Assembly: GCA_030066975.1 (NCBI GenBank)
Contig: JASJAO010000006.1
Span: 1 to 64,000 of the forward strand
Source of the DNA: Henriciella sp.
GTDB taxonomy: Bacteria > Pseudomonadota > Alphaproteobacteria > Caulobacterales > Hyphomonadaceae
Direction of reading: 5' to 3'
DNA length: 64,000 nucleotides
Position numbers and translations under genes: made by a program. The notes beneath the pieces are model-generated. The model worked only from the letters and a program-made list of their open reading frames with translations, did no database searches and was not told the origin of the DNA. Each line of letters starts with the position of its first letter. The stretch's first letter is position 1. Below are positions 9,241 through 18,102 of the stretch, in pieces.

Positions 9241-10755
9241 ATGTCGGAGACCGGCAAGGCCATCGAAAGCGTCGTTATTGTTGGGGGTGGATCGGCGGGT
9301 TGGATGACGGCCGCGGCGTTCGCAAATGAGCTTGGGTCGAGTTGCCGGATTACACTGATCGAGTCTGAAGCAATTGGCACCGTCGGCGTCGGTGAAGCGA
9401 CGATTCCACCCATCAAATACTTCAACCAGCGCCTCGGCATTGATGAAGCTACATTTGTCCGCGAGACCAATGGCTCGTTCAAACTCGGCATTGAATTCAT
9501 TGACTGGGCGCGCGAGGGGCACTCCTATTTCCATCCCTTTGGCCATTACGGCGCCGAGTTCGATACGGTGCCCTTCTACCAGTTCTGGATGCGGGAATTC
9601 CTCGCCGGCGACCCGACACCGATTGATGAATACTCCATGGCCTGGGCGGCGTCGAAGGCGGGTAAATTCTCACAGCCGTCGCGTGACAAACGCAACATCC
9701 AGTCGACCTTTGACTACGCGTATCATTTCGATGCGACACTCTATGCAGACTATCTCAGAAAGTATGCCGAAGTGCGGGGCGTAACGCGTATTGAGGGCAG
9801 GGTGGTTGACGCCAAACTGGATGGCGCATCCGGTTTCATTCAATCGGTTGAGCTGGATGACGGTCGATCGGTCGATGCCGATCTGTTTGTCGATTGCAGT
9901 GGCTTCTTCGGGCTGTTGATCGAAAAGACTCTGGAGACCGGATACGAGGACTGGTCGCATTGGTTGCCCTGCAACCGCGCGGTTGCTGCGCCGTGTGCGA
10001 AAACGGGCGATACGATCCCGTACACGAAATCCACGGCCAAAGCAGCTGGATGGCAATGGCGGATCCCCCTGCAGCACCGCACTGGGAACGGCTATGTCTA
10101 TTGCAGCGACTATCTGGACGCTGACGCTGCTGAACACACACTGCTGGGCTCGCTTGATGGTGAACCACTGAGTGACCCAAAACACCTGCGCTTTGTCACC
10201 GGACGGCGCAAGAAATTCTGGAACCGGAATTGCGTCGCCATCGGGCTCGCTGCCGGCTTCATGGAGCCGTTGGAGTCAACCAGTCTCCACCTGATCCAAT
10301 ACGGTATCATGCGCTTGCTGGCGCTGTTTCCGGACAAAGCTATGTCACCGCTTCTGGCGCAGGAATACAACGATCTCACAATCGCGGAGTATGAACGCAT
10401 CCGCGACTTTCTCATCCTCCACTACACCGCGACGACGCGCGAGGATTCAGAATTCTGGCGCTATTGTGCAAACATGCCCATTCCGGACCGGTTGCAATAC
10501 AAAATCGATCATTTTCGAACCCACGGCATGGTGGTCTCTGACGAGCGGGAACTGTTTCATAATCCAAGCTGGATCGCCGTCTATCTCGGTCAGGACATCT
10601 ACCCGCAACGCGCGCCGTCCATGGCCAATCTTCGCACTGCGGTGCCCGTGCAGGATCGCATGAAAGCGATCCGCGGTGCGATGGCAGAGGCCGTGGAGGC
10701 CATGCCGACGCACGACACCTTTATTGACCGCTACTGCAAAGCTGCTTTGCACTGA
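9241..10755 (+). CDS. Tryptophan halogenase family flavoprotein (copy 1)
   Basis: A 504-aa FADH2-dependent halogenase-family protein. Visible are the FAD Rossmann motif VVIVGGGSAGWMTA (about residues 11-24), the catalytic-type Lys in GSFKLGIEF (residue 81, equivalent to Lys79 of PrnA/RebH), the diagnostic WQWRIP motif near residue 270, and GFMEPLESTSLHLIQ holding the conserved Glu. Family members chlorinate or brominate tryptophan or other indoles, but many homologues linked to TonB receptors have no known substrate. The start has GGGAGG six bases upstream. It faces a paralogue tail to tail; the two 3' ends overlap by 25 bases through a palindrome that encodes CKAAL on both strands. Confidence 0.9.
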   Translation: MSETGKAIESVVIVGGGSAGWMTAAAFANELGSSCRITLIESEAIGTVGVGEATIPPIKYFNQRLGIDEATFVRETNGSFKLGIEFIDWAREGHSYFHPFGHYGAEFDTVPFYQFWMREFLAGDPTPIDEYSMAWAASKAGKFSQPSRDKRNIQSTFDYAYHFDATLYADYLRKYAEVRGVTRIEGRVVDAKLDGASGFIQSVELDDGRSVDADLFVDCSGFFGLLIEKTLETGYEDWSHWLPCNRAVAAPCAKTGDTIPYTKSTAKAAGWQWRIPLQHRTGNGYVYCSDYLDADAAEHTLLGSLDGEPLSDPKHLRFVTGRRKKFWNRNCVAIGLAAGFMEPLESTSLHLIQYGIMRLLALFPDKAMSPLLAQEYNDLTIAEYERIRDFLILHYTATTREDSEFWRYCANMPIPDRLQYKIDHFRTHGMVVSDERELFHNPSWIAVYLGQDIYPQRAPSMANLRTAVPVQDRMKAIRGAMAEAVEAMPTHDTFIDRYCKAALH

Positions 10756-12239
10756 GTCTCAATAAAGTCCTGATGCGAGGGCAGGGGGTCTGTGGCGCGT
10801 CCAATAATCGTCTGAACATCAGACATAAAGCGCGCGAGTTGATCGCTGGAGATGCGGTCGGCCATAGCGTGATACTGTTTCGGATGCAGGCCTTGGCCCA
10901 GCATCACCTGCACCCAACTGGATTCTCGGAACAGGTCCTCCGGATTGCGATACAAAAGCCCTGTATTTTCAAATAGCTCCATCTTTGCCGTCAGACTGTC
11001 TGGCACGTCCATATTCGCGCAATAGCGCCAGAACTCGGAATCGTCTCGCTGGGTTTGATGGTAATGCAGGATGAGGAAATCCCGGATCAAATCATACTCG
11101 TTGCTAACCTGGCGATTGTATTCCGCTTCGTGACTTTCATCGAAGGCACGGGTCGGGAAGAGCTCAATCAGTTTCGATACATTCGACTGAATCAAATGGA
11201 TGCTGGTCGATTCCAGCGGCTCCAGGAAACCGCTCGAAAGCCCCAGCGACACACAATTCTTGTGCCAGAATTTCTCACGCCGACCGGTGGTGAAGCGTAA
11301 GGGTTTGGGCTCACCCAATGCGGGTGCATCCAGGTTTTTAAGCAGTGTCTCAACCGCCTCATCTTCAGAGATGAAACTGTCGCAGAACACGTGACCGTTG
11401 CCGGTGCGGTGTTGCAGGGGGATCCGCCATTGCCAGCCAGCTTCATGCGCGGTCGCTTTTGTATAAGGCAGGAGCGGTGAACTGGTTTTGCAACCAACAG
11501 CAACAGCCCGGTTGCAGGGCAGCCAATGCGACCAATCACGATACTCTACGTCCAGGGCCTGTCCAATCAACAGCGCCCGAAAGCCGGAACAATCAATGAA
11601 GAGATCGCCCTCAAGCGTGTCGCCATTTTCCAGTTTCAGCGACTTGATATGTCCGGTGTCGGGAGCGAGTTGAACGCCTTCAACTTTGCCTTCAATGCGC
11701 GTTACGCCTGTAGCTTCTGCCTTCTTCCGCAGATAGGCCGCATAACGACCTGCGTCGAAGTGATAGGCGTAAGCCAGCCCGGTCATGGACGTGTTCCCGA
11801 CGCGCTCCAACCGCCCGAACTTGTGCGCATAGGCGGCTTTATGGTGTAGCGAATAGTCCCAAAGACTGCCCGTTCCACCCTCAGCATGATGGCGCAGCCA
11901 GTATTGGTGAAAGTGCAGGTTGGAGAGGTTGATACCTGCGTCGCCAAACGTGTGCAGGTAGCTGTCTCCGAGCTGTCCCCAATTGTTGAACTCAATGCCG
12001 AGTTTGAACGTGCCGTTCGTTTCACTGACAAACTCATTCTCATCCAGGCCGAGCATGCCGTTCAGACGGCGTATCTGCGGGATGGTCGCCTCGCCGACCC
12101 CCACGGTTCTGATCGCGTCGGATTCGATCAGCGTGATACGGATCTTGTCCGGCAACATCTTGGAAAGCGCGGCGGCTGCGACCCATCCTGCCGTTCCGCC
12201 GCCGACAATAACAATCTTCTCAATGTGATCGGTTTGCAT
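10731..12239 (-). CDS. Tryptophan halogenase family flavoprotein (copy 2)
   Basis: A paralogue of the preceding protein, 502 aa from the ATG at 12239. It shows IVIVGGGTAGWVAA, GTFKLGIEF, WQWRIP and GFLEPLESTSIHLIQ, so all halogenase landmarks are kept. The frame is open to 12323, but that extension covers the terminator of the upstream TonB gene and looks non-coding. Starting at 12239 puts the catalytic Lys at residue 79, the family number. ATG at 12254 is the alternative. It lies just downstream of the TonB receptor on the same strand, so some read-through transcription is plausible. Substrate unknown; the link with a maltodextrin-type receptor is conserved context, not proof of a shared pathway. 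Confidence 0.88.
   Translation of the reverse strand: MQTDHIEKIVIVGGGTAGWVAAAALSKMLPDKIRITLIESDAIRTVGVGEATIPQIRRLNGMLGLDENEFVSETNGTFKLGIEFNNWGQLGDSYLHTFGDAGINLSNLHFHQYWLRHHAEGGTGSLWDYSLHHKAAYAHKFGRLERVGNTSMTGLAYAYHFDAGRYAAYLRKKAEATGVTRIEGKVEGVQLAPDTGHIKSLKLENGDTLEGDLFIDCSGFRALLIGQALDVEYRDWSHWLPCNRAVAVGCKTSSPLLPYTKATAHEAGWQWRIPLQHRTGNGHVFCDSFISEDEAVETLLKNLDAPALGEPKPLRFTTGRREKFWHKNCVSLGLSSGFLEPLESTSIHLIQSNVSKLIELFPTRAFDESHEAEYNRQVSNEYDLIRDFLILHYHQTQRDDSEFWRYCANMDVPDSLTAKMELFENTGLLYRNPEDLFRESSWVQVMLGQGLHPKQYHAMADRISSDQLARFMSDVQTIIGRATDPLPSHQDFIETQCKAALQ
10735..10751. repeat. 17-bp palindrome shared by two convergent halogenase 3' ends
   Basis: The sequence TGCAAAGCTGCTTTGCA is a perfect inverted repeat with a one-base centre. 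It encodes C-K-A-A-L in both reading directions, and both convergent halogenases use it as their last codons. It could form a 7-bp hairpin with a 3-nt loop in either transcript. Confidence 0.85.
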
Positions 12240-12306
12240 ACTCTGGCCTATCATGCCCCGGCCCGAATGGAATGGGACGAATTTGCAGTTGAGATTCCAA
12301 GAAGCA

Positions 12307-12336
12307 AAAAAGGCCCACTGCAAACAGCGGGCCTTT
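12307..12336 (-). terminator. Rho-independent terminator of the TonB receptor gene
   Basis: Read on the minus strand, a GC-rich stem (AAGGCCC with GGGCCTT, one mismatch, then three more pairs) closes a CAAA-type loop and is followed by a run of six T. It begins 27 bases after the TonB receptor stop and lies before the halogenase start at 12239, so it should reduce but may not abolish co-transcription. Confidence 0.8.
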
Positions 12337-12362
12337 CAAAGTCAGAATTCAAAAGACTTGCT

Positions 12363-15116
12363 CTAGAAGCTTTTTGAAATCGTGAAGTTGTAGGTTGTTC
12401 CATACTCTTCATGCCGACTTGGGAATGTCACAGTTGGGTCAGCCGTGACATCCTCGGTCACAAAAGGCTCGTCGGTCAGGTTGAACACCTCAAAGTTTAC
12501 AGCAAAGCCTTCCAGCGGACCATCATCCCATTCGTAACCGACCTGCAGGTCCACGATAGTTTCGTCCTGGGCCTGTGAGCCACTCAGGCTACCGTCGAAG
12601 TTCTGGACTTCCGCAAGGAATTCAGACCGATAGCGTGCACTGATCCGGCCACGCCAGCCATGGTTCTCATAGTAGACGTCACCAGACCAGACCGTGTCAG
12701 AATACCCTGGAATATCGGTTGATCCGATATCGTTCTCCAGTTCGTTATCGGCATAGGTGTAGCTTGCATTCACACCAAAACCGGCAAGTTGCTCTGGCAG
12801 GAACCGATCGAGCCCAAGGCGAAGGGTCGCCTCGATCCCGGTGATGGAGCCCTCAGCAAAGTTCTGCGGGCCGCTGACGCTACCAATCGCGAATTCAGGG
12901 TTCGCCGCTAAGGTGCCTTCCCAGCCGAGCAGGCCGAGCGAGTCTGTCAGGTTTACACCACGGGTTGTGACGTCAACGATCCAGTCCTCAAGTTCCTTGT
13001 GGAACACAGCGACCGAGATCGCGGATGTCGCGTCGAAGTAGCGCTCAAAGGACACATCGAAAGCCGTCGCCTGATAAGGCTCCAACGCTGTGCTACCACC
13101 ACTTTGCGAGAAACAGGTGTTCAGATTATCATCCTGAGGGACACCCCCGGGTACAGGCGTGTATATACCATCGCCGTCCAAATCATTACAAACCAATGGG
13201 TTAAACGTAACGCTGCGGTTTGAGGCCAGCTGATCCATACGCGCACGCGTGATTGTCCGACCAGCTGCGAATCGCAAGAAGGTATCCGGCACCAACTCAA
13301 AATTGATGTTGGCTGTTGGCAGGAAGTTCTCGTAGCTCAGCGCACCGCCATCGGTCAGTGAGTCTGTGGAGGATTGCTCGGTCTCCGCATACTGGAACCC
13401 GACATTACCTGTGACCGGGATGTCATTGAACATCGTGTCAATGTCGGCCATGGCGTAAAGCGTTTGAACTTCCTCTTCCACGGTCCATTCAGTGTCGAAC
13501 GTTGCCTTTTCAACATTGTAAGTGCCGTCAGTCAGGAAGGAGGACGGGTCATAGGCAATGATGTCGAGACCAATTGAGCCACTGTCCGTGCTGCCCTCGA
13601 TTGAGTTGGCCGGGATCGCAAGTGAGCCATTTGTCCAATTGTCGCCAGCGCGTAGGAAAGACTCGTTTGAGTCGAAGCTCTTCTCACGATCTGTGTAAAG
13701 AAAGCCAACTTTGACGCCGCTGATGAAGCGATTGTCCAAATCATAGTCCGCTTCCAGGCGAAGCTGATTCAGCTCGTCATCAATTTCAGGTTCCTTGAGG
13801 AAGCCAACCTGCCCCCAGCCACCTGGGTCTGTCAGCAAAACAACATTTGGATCTGTGTAATCGAGACCTGCTTGAACGCTGTAAGCGCCGTCGTCATCAA
13901 AACCGAAGCCGAGCGTATCGGTCGGGCCTGCGCCGGCAAACCCGGTGCCTGCATACGACTCATAGTCGATATCGTTTCGCTCAAGCGTCGACGTAGAAAA
14001 GTCGCCCATCACAGTCAGGCGGTCCGTGACGTCATAGGAAGAGTTGATACCGAGCGCGAAGATCTCGGCGGTATTCCCCTCGGTGTCGGTGCGCAGGAAG
14101 GTGGTCACGTCATTGTAAACAGCCGCATCTGCAAAGCCCGATGTGCCAGTCGTGCCCTGGAAATCAGCCGTAGACCAGGATGCGATCGGTGTTTCAACAC
14201 CGCGGAAGATACCTGCGTCTTCCGTGTCGGTATAGAACGCGTCAATCGTTGTTTGAAAGCGCTCATTCGGTTCAAACTGCAAGGCGCCTGCAACAGATGT
14301 GCGTTCGAACTCTCGTGATACAACACCTGTACGCGGATTGTCTGAAGGATAGACCAAGCCGGTAGCCGGATCGATTGACGTCTGCGAGTCGGCGGTCTTC
14401 AGTTCGCGCGATGTGAACTGAGTCGGGTTGGACTGGTCTGTAACGGCCAGCGCCCAACCAATCGTACCAGCATCGTTCTGATCAATGTAGGATCCGAACA
14501 GACGATACCCGTTTTCGTCGAAGTCCGGATTCAACTGATCATTGTCGTTGATCACGTACTTACCTGAGAAATTCAGTTTACGCTCTGTGTAGTCGAGCGG
14601 ACGAACCGTGCGCAGATCAACCGCGCCAGCAATACCTGTTGCTGCCAGTGTGGCATCTGCTGTCTTGTAGACGACGCCTTGCGCAATCAGTTCGGATGGG
14701 AACTGGTCAAATTCAACGCCGCGATTGTTACCTGCGGAAACGACTTCCCGGCCATTCCACAGCGCCAGAGAGAAATCAGGTCCCAGGCCACGAATGGAGA
14801 CCTGTTGAGAGCGACCACGCACACGCTGAGCGGTAACGCCTGGCAGACGCGCCAGCGAATCGGCAATTGACAGGTCCGGAAGCTTACCAATGTCTTCGGC
14901 CGAGATGGCTTCAACGATCGATGTGTTGTTCTTCTTTTCGTTCAGAGAGTTCTGAATCGATCCACGGATGCCGGTGACGGTCACCACGTCCAGTGTGGCT
15001 TCTTCGTCTTCCTCGACGTTGGATACTTCTTGAGCAGCGGCTGGGCCGGAAATGGCCAATGCCAAGGCTGCGGTGCTCAAGAGCAGACTCTTCTTGGTGT
15101 AAAATGCTGGTTTCAA
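12363..15116 (-). CDS. TonB-dependent receptor, probable maltodextrin uptake
   Basis: A 917-residue outer-membrane receptor. A signal peptide (KSLLLSTAALALAISGPAAAQ) is followed by a TonB-box-like TLDVVTVTGIRGS, the plug domain (IVEAISAEDIGKLPDLSIADSLARLPGV, VSIRGLGPDFSLALWNGREV), a long beta-barrel, and a C-terminal Phe (FTISKSF). The frame is open to an ATG at 15134, but a strong AGGGAGGA (15121-15128) lies inside that extension and is spaced for a TTG start at 15116, chosen here. The family contains malto-oligosaccharide receptors of caulobacters. Neighbouring GH13 and GH97 genes and the shared operator-like motif support a sugar substrate, which remains an inference. Confidence 0.9.
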   Translation of the reverse strand: MKPAFYTKKSLLLSTAALALAISGPAAAQEVSNVEEDEEATLDVVTVTGIRGSIQNSLNEKKNNTSIVEAISAEDIGKLPDLSIADSLARLPGVTAQRVRGRSQQVSIRGLGPDFSLALWNGREVVSAGNNRGVEFDQFPSELIAQGVVYKTADATLAATGIAGAVDLRTVRPLDYTERKLNFSGKYVINDNDQLNPDFDENGYRLFGSYIDQNDAGTIGWALAVTDQSNPTQFTSRELKTADSQTSIDPATGLVYPSDNPRTGVVSREFERTSVAGALQFEPNERFQTTIDAFYTDTEDAGIFRGVETPIASWSTADFQGTTGTSGFADAAVYNDVTTFLRTDTEGNTAEIFALGINSSYDVTDRLTVMGDFSTSTLERNDIDYESYAGTGFAGAGPTDTLGFGFDDDGAYSVQAGLDYTDPNVVLLTDPGGWGQVGFLKEPEIDDELNQLRLEADYDLDNRFISGVKVGFLYTDREKSFDSNESFLRAGDNWTNGSLAIPANSIEGSTDSGSIGLDIIAYDPSSFLTDGTYNVEKATFDTEWTVEEEVQTLYAMADIDTMFNDIPVTGNVGFQYAETEQSSTDSLTDGGALSYENFLPTANINFELVPDTFLRFAAGRTITRARMDQLASNRSVTFNPLVCNDLDGDGIYTPVPGGVPQDDNLNTCFSQSGGSTALEPYQATAFDVSFERYFDATSAISVAVFHKELEDWIVDVTTRGVNLTDSLGLLGWEGTLAANPEFAIGSVSGPQNFAEGSITGIEATLRLGLDRFLPEQLAGFGVNASYTYADNELENDIGSTDIPGYSDTVWSGDVYYENHGWRGRISARYRSEFLAEVQNFDGSLSGSQAQDETIVDLQVGYEWDDGPLEGFAVNFEVFNLTDEPFVTEDVTADPTVTFPSRHEEYGTTYNFTISKSF

Positions 15117-15401
15117 GTGATCCTCCCTGATCATAAACCGGGCAACATTCTACTCCGATCGTTGCCTCGACTTCATGACCGTATTGCAAATTTATGAAAA
15201 CGCCAACCTCTAAAGGCGAATGTGTATGCGAAATGACAGAGCCTTGTTGCCGATTTGCAACCATACGAACCTTTCTCAAAGCTGAAAGGCGATATTCATC
15301 TCAATTTCCTTGGAAATTGGCGAAAATCTGACGGATGGCTCGATTCTGCAAAAATTTGCAAAACGTGAAAATGTTCGCCCGGGTGCTAAGCTAAAATTTG
15401 C
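15117..15401. other. TonB receptor promoter/leader region
   Basis: Gene-free region between the LacI gene and the receptor start. It contains the ribosome site at 15121-15128 and the operator-like element at 15347-15371. No clear -35/-10 pair could be fixed by eye. Confidence 0.5.
15347..15371 (-). promoter_or_regulatory. Operator-like site A upstream of the TonB receptor
   Basis: The core TGCAAAAATTTGCA (15347-15360) is an inverted repeat with TGCAAA/TTTGCA arms around two bases, and is flanked by AACGTGAAAA. On the minus strand it reads TTTTCAC, 8 bases ending GCA, then 10 bases ending GCA. This matches sites near the amylase and GH97 starts. It is a likely binding site for the adjacent LacI-family protein. 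Confidence 0.55.
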
Positions 15402-16415
15402 CTATGCACCGCACGAAGATCGAACAATCAATTCTGCAGGGATGCGATCGGCATCCGGTCGGATTGACCCGGAGGCATCAATCAGCTTGGCGACAAGAAT
15501 GCGGCCTGCGCGTTTGGTATCCTGATCAACAGTTGTAAGGGCGGGATGAGCATAGGCGCCGAATGGCACATTGTCATAACCCACAACCGAGACGTCTTCC
15601 GGGACCGAACGCCCCAGCTCACGCAGCGCAGTGAGGGCGCCCAACGCAATCAGATCACTTGCGGCAAATATGCCATCGAAGGCAACGCCGGAATCAATCG
15701 CTCCGTGAACCGCAGCGCGGGCTGAATCAAATTCGAAATGGGCTGGGACAATCAGAGATTCGTCATATTCAAGACCAGACCTGATGATGGCATCCCGATA
15801 GCCGCGGAAACGTCTCATCGCCTCCGGCGCTTCTGTGTCGCCCAGGAACATGATGCGCTTGCGGCCTAATCTCGCCAGATGCCTTGTTGCCCGCCGGCCG
15901 CCTTCCAGATTGTCGCTGCCGACAGAGCAATATTCCTGCTCGGGCAAATGCGCGCCCCATACAATGAACCGGTTTTCGGTTTCGGCGAGCTTGTTGAAGG
16001 CTTTGTGCAGTGCGCTTTGCCCAAGAAAGATGACGCCGTCGGAGCGACTCGTAGACATCGCGTCAGCGAGGTCGTCATAGGAAGACGGCGCAACATGACT
16101 AAGCAACAAGTCGCAGCCTCGCGCCCGGGCGGCATCGCCTATGCCTGCGAGAAGTTCGAAGAAAAACGGATCTGCCATCCTGCCGTCACGGCTTTGTGGT
16201 TTGGGAACGACCACCGTAATCGTCGCATCCGCCCCAATCGGACCAGCTGGCATATAGCGTCGAAACGGATAATCGAGATCCCGCGCAAGCTTCCAGATCC
16301 GCTGCTTGGTGCGCGCGTTCACGGCCGGATTGTCGTTGAGGGCACGTGACGCGGTCGAAATGGACACGCCGGCAAGTTTGGCCAGATCTTCCAGGCGGGT
16401 GGCGGGCGCGTCCAT
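15402..16415 (-). CDS. LacI-family transcriptional regulator
   Basis: A 337-aa repressor with an N-terminal helix-turn-helix (RLEDLAKLAGVSISTASRAL, residues about 7-26), a hinge helix (RTKQRIWKLARDLDYPF) and a periplasmic-binding-protein-like effector domain (ITVVVPKPQ, DGVIFLGQS, AASDLIALGALTALRELGRSVPEDVSVVGYDNVP). It is the last gene of the amylase / alpha-glucosidase / lacI run, 37 bases after the alpha-glucosidase stop. Its position suggests it senses a maltose-type sugar and controls the locus through the TGCAAA-type sites. A weak AAAGAG precedes the start. Confidence 0.92.
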   Translation of the reverse strand: MDAPATRLEDLAKLAGVSISTASRALNDNPAVNARTKQRIWKLARDLDYPFRRYMPAGPIGADATITVVVPKPQSRDGRMADPFFFELLAGIGDAARARGCDLLLSHVAPSSYDDLADAMSTSRSDGVIFLGQSALHKAFNKLAETENRFIVWGAHLPEQEYCSVGSDNLEGGRRATRHLARLGRKRIMFLGDTEAPEAMRRFRGYRDAIIRSGLEYDESLIVPAHFEFDSARAAVHGAIDSGVAFDGIFAASDLIALGALTALRELGRSVPEDVSVVGYDNVPFGAYAHPALTTVDQDTKRAGRILVAKLIDASGSIRPDADRIPAELIVRSSCGA

Positions 16416-16452
16416 CGATATCTACTCTTTCGGCTGTTCCAGTGTTGCGTTG

Positions 16453-18102
16453 TTATCCCGCTGCAATCCAGATGCCGCAGCGGGACGGAATCGTCTGACC
16501 TGCCAGGTCGAGGGGCTCGTCTTTGGACGACAGGATGAGTTCGCCGCTCAAATCAAGACTTGCGGTGAGGTGGGCCGGGCGATTTCCCAAATTGAATATT
16601 GCCAGTGACCGCGCATTATTATGGGTCCTGTCAAATGCCAGGACATTTGCGTTTTCGGTTTCGAGCAGACGCATGGACCCTGCTTTCAAGGCCGCATTTT
16701 CCTTGCGCTTGTTCAGGGCCATCCGCGTGAAATTGACAAAGCTGTGGTCTTCAGTTTGGGCGCTGAGCGCCATTCCGGCGTGAACAGGGTCCACCGGCAG
16801 CCAAGGCTCTGAAGACGAGAAGCCTGCTGCCGGCTGGGTCGCATCCCATGGAAACGGTGTGCGCGCGCCGTCTCTGCCAAGCGTTTTCGGCCAGTTCGCG
16901 ATCGCTTCGGGGTCCCTAAGGTGCTCAAACGGGACCTGCGCTTGCGGAAGACCCAGCTCCTCGCCCTGGTAAAGGATCGGATTACCGCGCAAGGAGAGCA
17001 ACAGCATGATGTAGAGCCGTGCCATCTCATCATGGTGCTCAGGCTGGGCCCAGCGCGACAGTGCCCGCGGGGCATCGTGATTTGAGAAAGCCCAGCTCGG
17101 CCAGCCTTCATTGGCGTCCTGGGTCCACTGACCAATCGCGTTTTTGACGCGTTCGGCCGTCAGGTCAGGGGCATAAAGGAAGTCAAAACTGTAGGCCGAA
17201 TTGAGCCGTTGATCTCCATCCGTGAACGCTTTCATCTCGCCGATGGGGTTTGGGCCTCCAACCTCGGCGACGGTGAACACGTCCGGGTATTCATCGAGCA
17301 TGGCACGAAAGCGCTCAATGAAATGAACAGTTTCAGGCTGAGACATACTATAGGTCTGTTTCTGCATATCGAAAGGACGCGTCGCCTCTTCTGCGGTCAC
17401 TCCGGACGGTGGATTGTCGCGCAGGCTCCGGTCGTGCATCGAAAAGTTGAGCGCATCAAGGCGGAACCCGTCTACGCCGCGTTCCAGCCAGAATCGGGCC
17501 GCAGAAATAACTGCGTCCTGGACCTCAATATTGTGCAGATTGAGATCAGGCTGCTCTTTCAGGAAATTATGGAAATAGTACTGGCCACGGCGAGCATCCC
17601 ACTCCCAGGAGGGGCCGCCAAAAACCGACTGCCAATTGTTCGGGGGGGAGCCGTCGGGCTTCGGATCTTCCCAGACATACCAGTCGGCCTTGGGGCCCGA
17701 ACGAGAGCTTCGGCTTTCGCTGAACCAGGGGTGTTGATCTGAACTGTGTGAGTAGACCTGGTCGATGATGACTTTCAGGCCAAGCTCATGGGCTTTAGAA
17801 ACCACCCGGTCAAAGTCTTCGATCGATCCGAAAATTGGATCGACGCCACAAAAGTCGGCAACATCATAGCCGTAATCAGCCATTGGCGATGTGAAGAAGG
17901 GGGAAATCCAGACGCCGTCCACGCCCAAAGAGGCGATGTGATCCAGGCCGTCATGAACACCTTTCAGATCACCGATGCCATCTCCATTGGTGTCGAGAAA
18001 GCTGCGGGGATAGATCTGATAAATTACCGCGCCCTTCCACCAAGGCATGCTGGCTGTCGCAGAAGACGTTGCTTCGTCCACTGTCATGGTCGTTTCAAGC
18101 AT
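16453..18102 (-). CDS. GH13 alpha-glucosidase / oligo-1,6-glucosidase type
   Basis: A 549-aa cytoplasmic enzyme (no signal peptide) cleaving alpha-glucosidic bonds from short malto-oligosaccharides. GH13 landmarks in order: WWKGAVIYQIYPRSFLDTNGDGIGDLKGV, VIIDQVYSHSSDQHPWF, GVDGFRLDALNF with the Asp nucleophile, VFTVAEVGG with the Glu acid/base, and AFSNHDAPR with the third Asp. A QPDLNLHN segment also fits alpha-glucosidases. Its start shares a base with the amylase stop (TAATG), so the two are translationally coupled. It probably completes hydrolysis of imported sugar. Confidence 0.92.
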   Translation of the reverse strand: MLETTMTVDEATSSATASMPWWKGAVIYQIYPRSFLDTNGDGIGDLKGVHDGLDHIASLGVDGVWISPFFTSPMADYGYDVADFCGVDPIFGSIEDFDRVVSKAHELGLKVIIDQVYSHSSDQHPWFSESRSSRSGPKADWYVWEDPKPDGSPPNNWQSVFGGPSWEWDARRGQYYFHNFLKEQPDLNLHNIEVQDAVISAARFWLERGVDGFRLDALNFSMHDRSLRDNPPSGVTAEEATRPFDMQKQTYSMSQPETVHFIERFRAMLDEYPDVFTVAEVGGPNPIGEMKAFTDGDQRLNSAYSFDFLYAPDLTAERVKNAIGQWTQDANEGWPSWAFSNHDAPRALSRWAQPEHHDEMARLYIMLLLSLRGNPILYQGEELGLPQAQVPFEHLRDPEAIANWPKTLGRDGARTPFPWDATQPAAGFSSSEPWLPVDPVHAGMALSAQTEDHSFVNFTRMALNKRKENAALKAGSMRLLETENANVLAFDRTHNNARSLAIFNLGNRPAHLTASLDLSGELILSSKDEPLDLAGQTIPSRCGIWIAAG

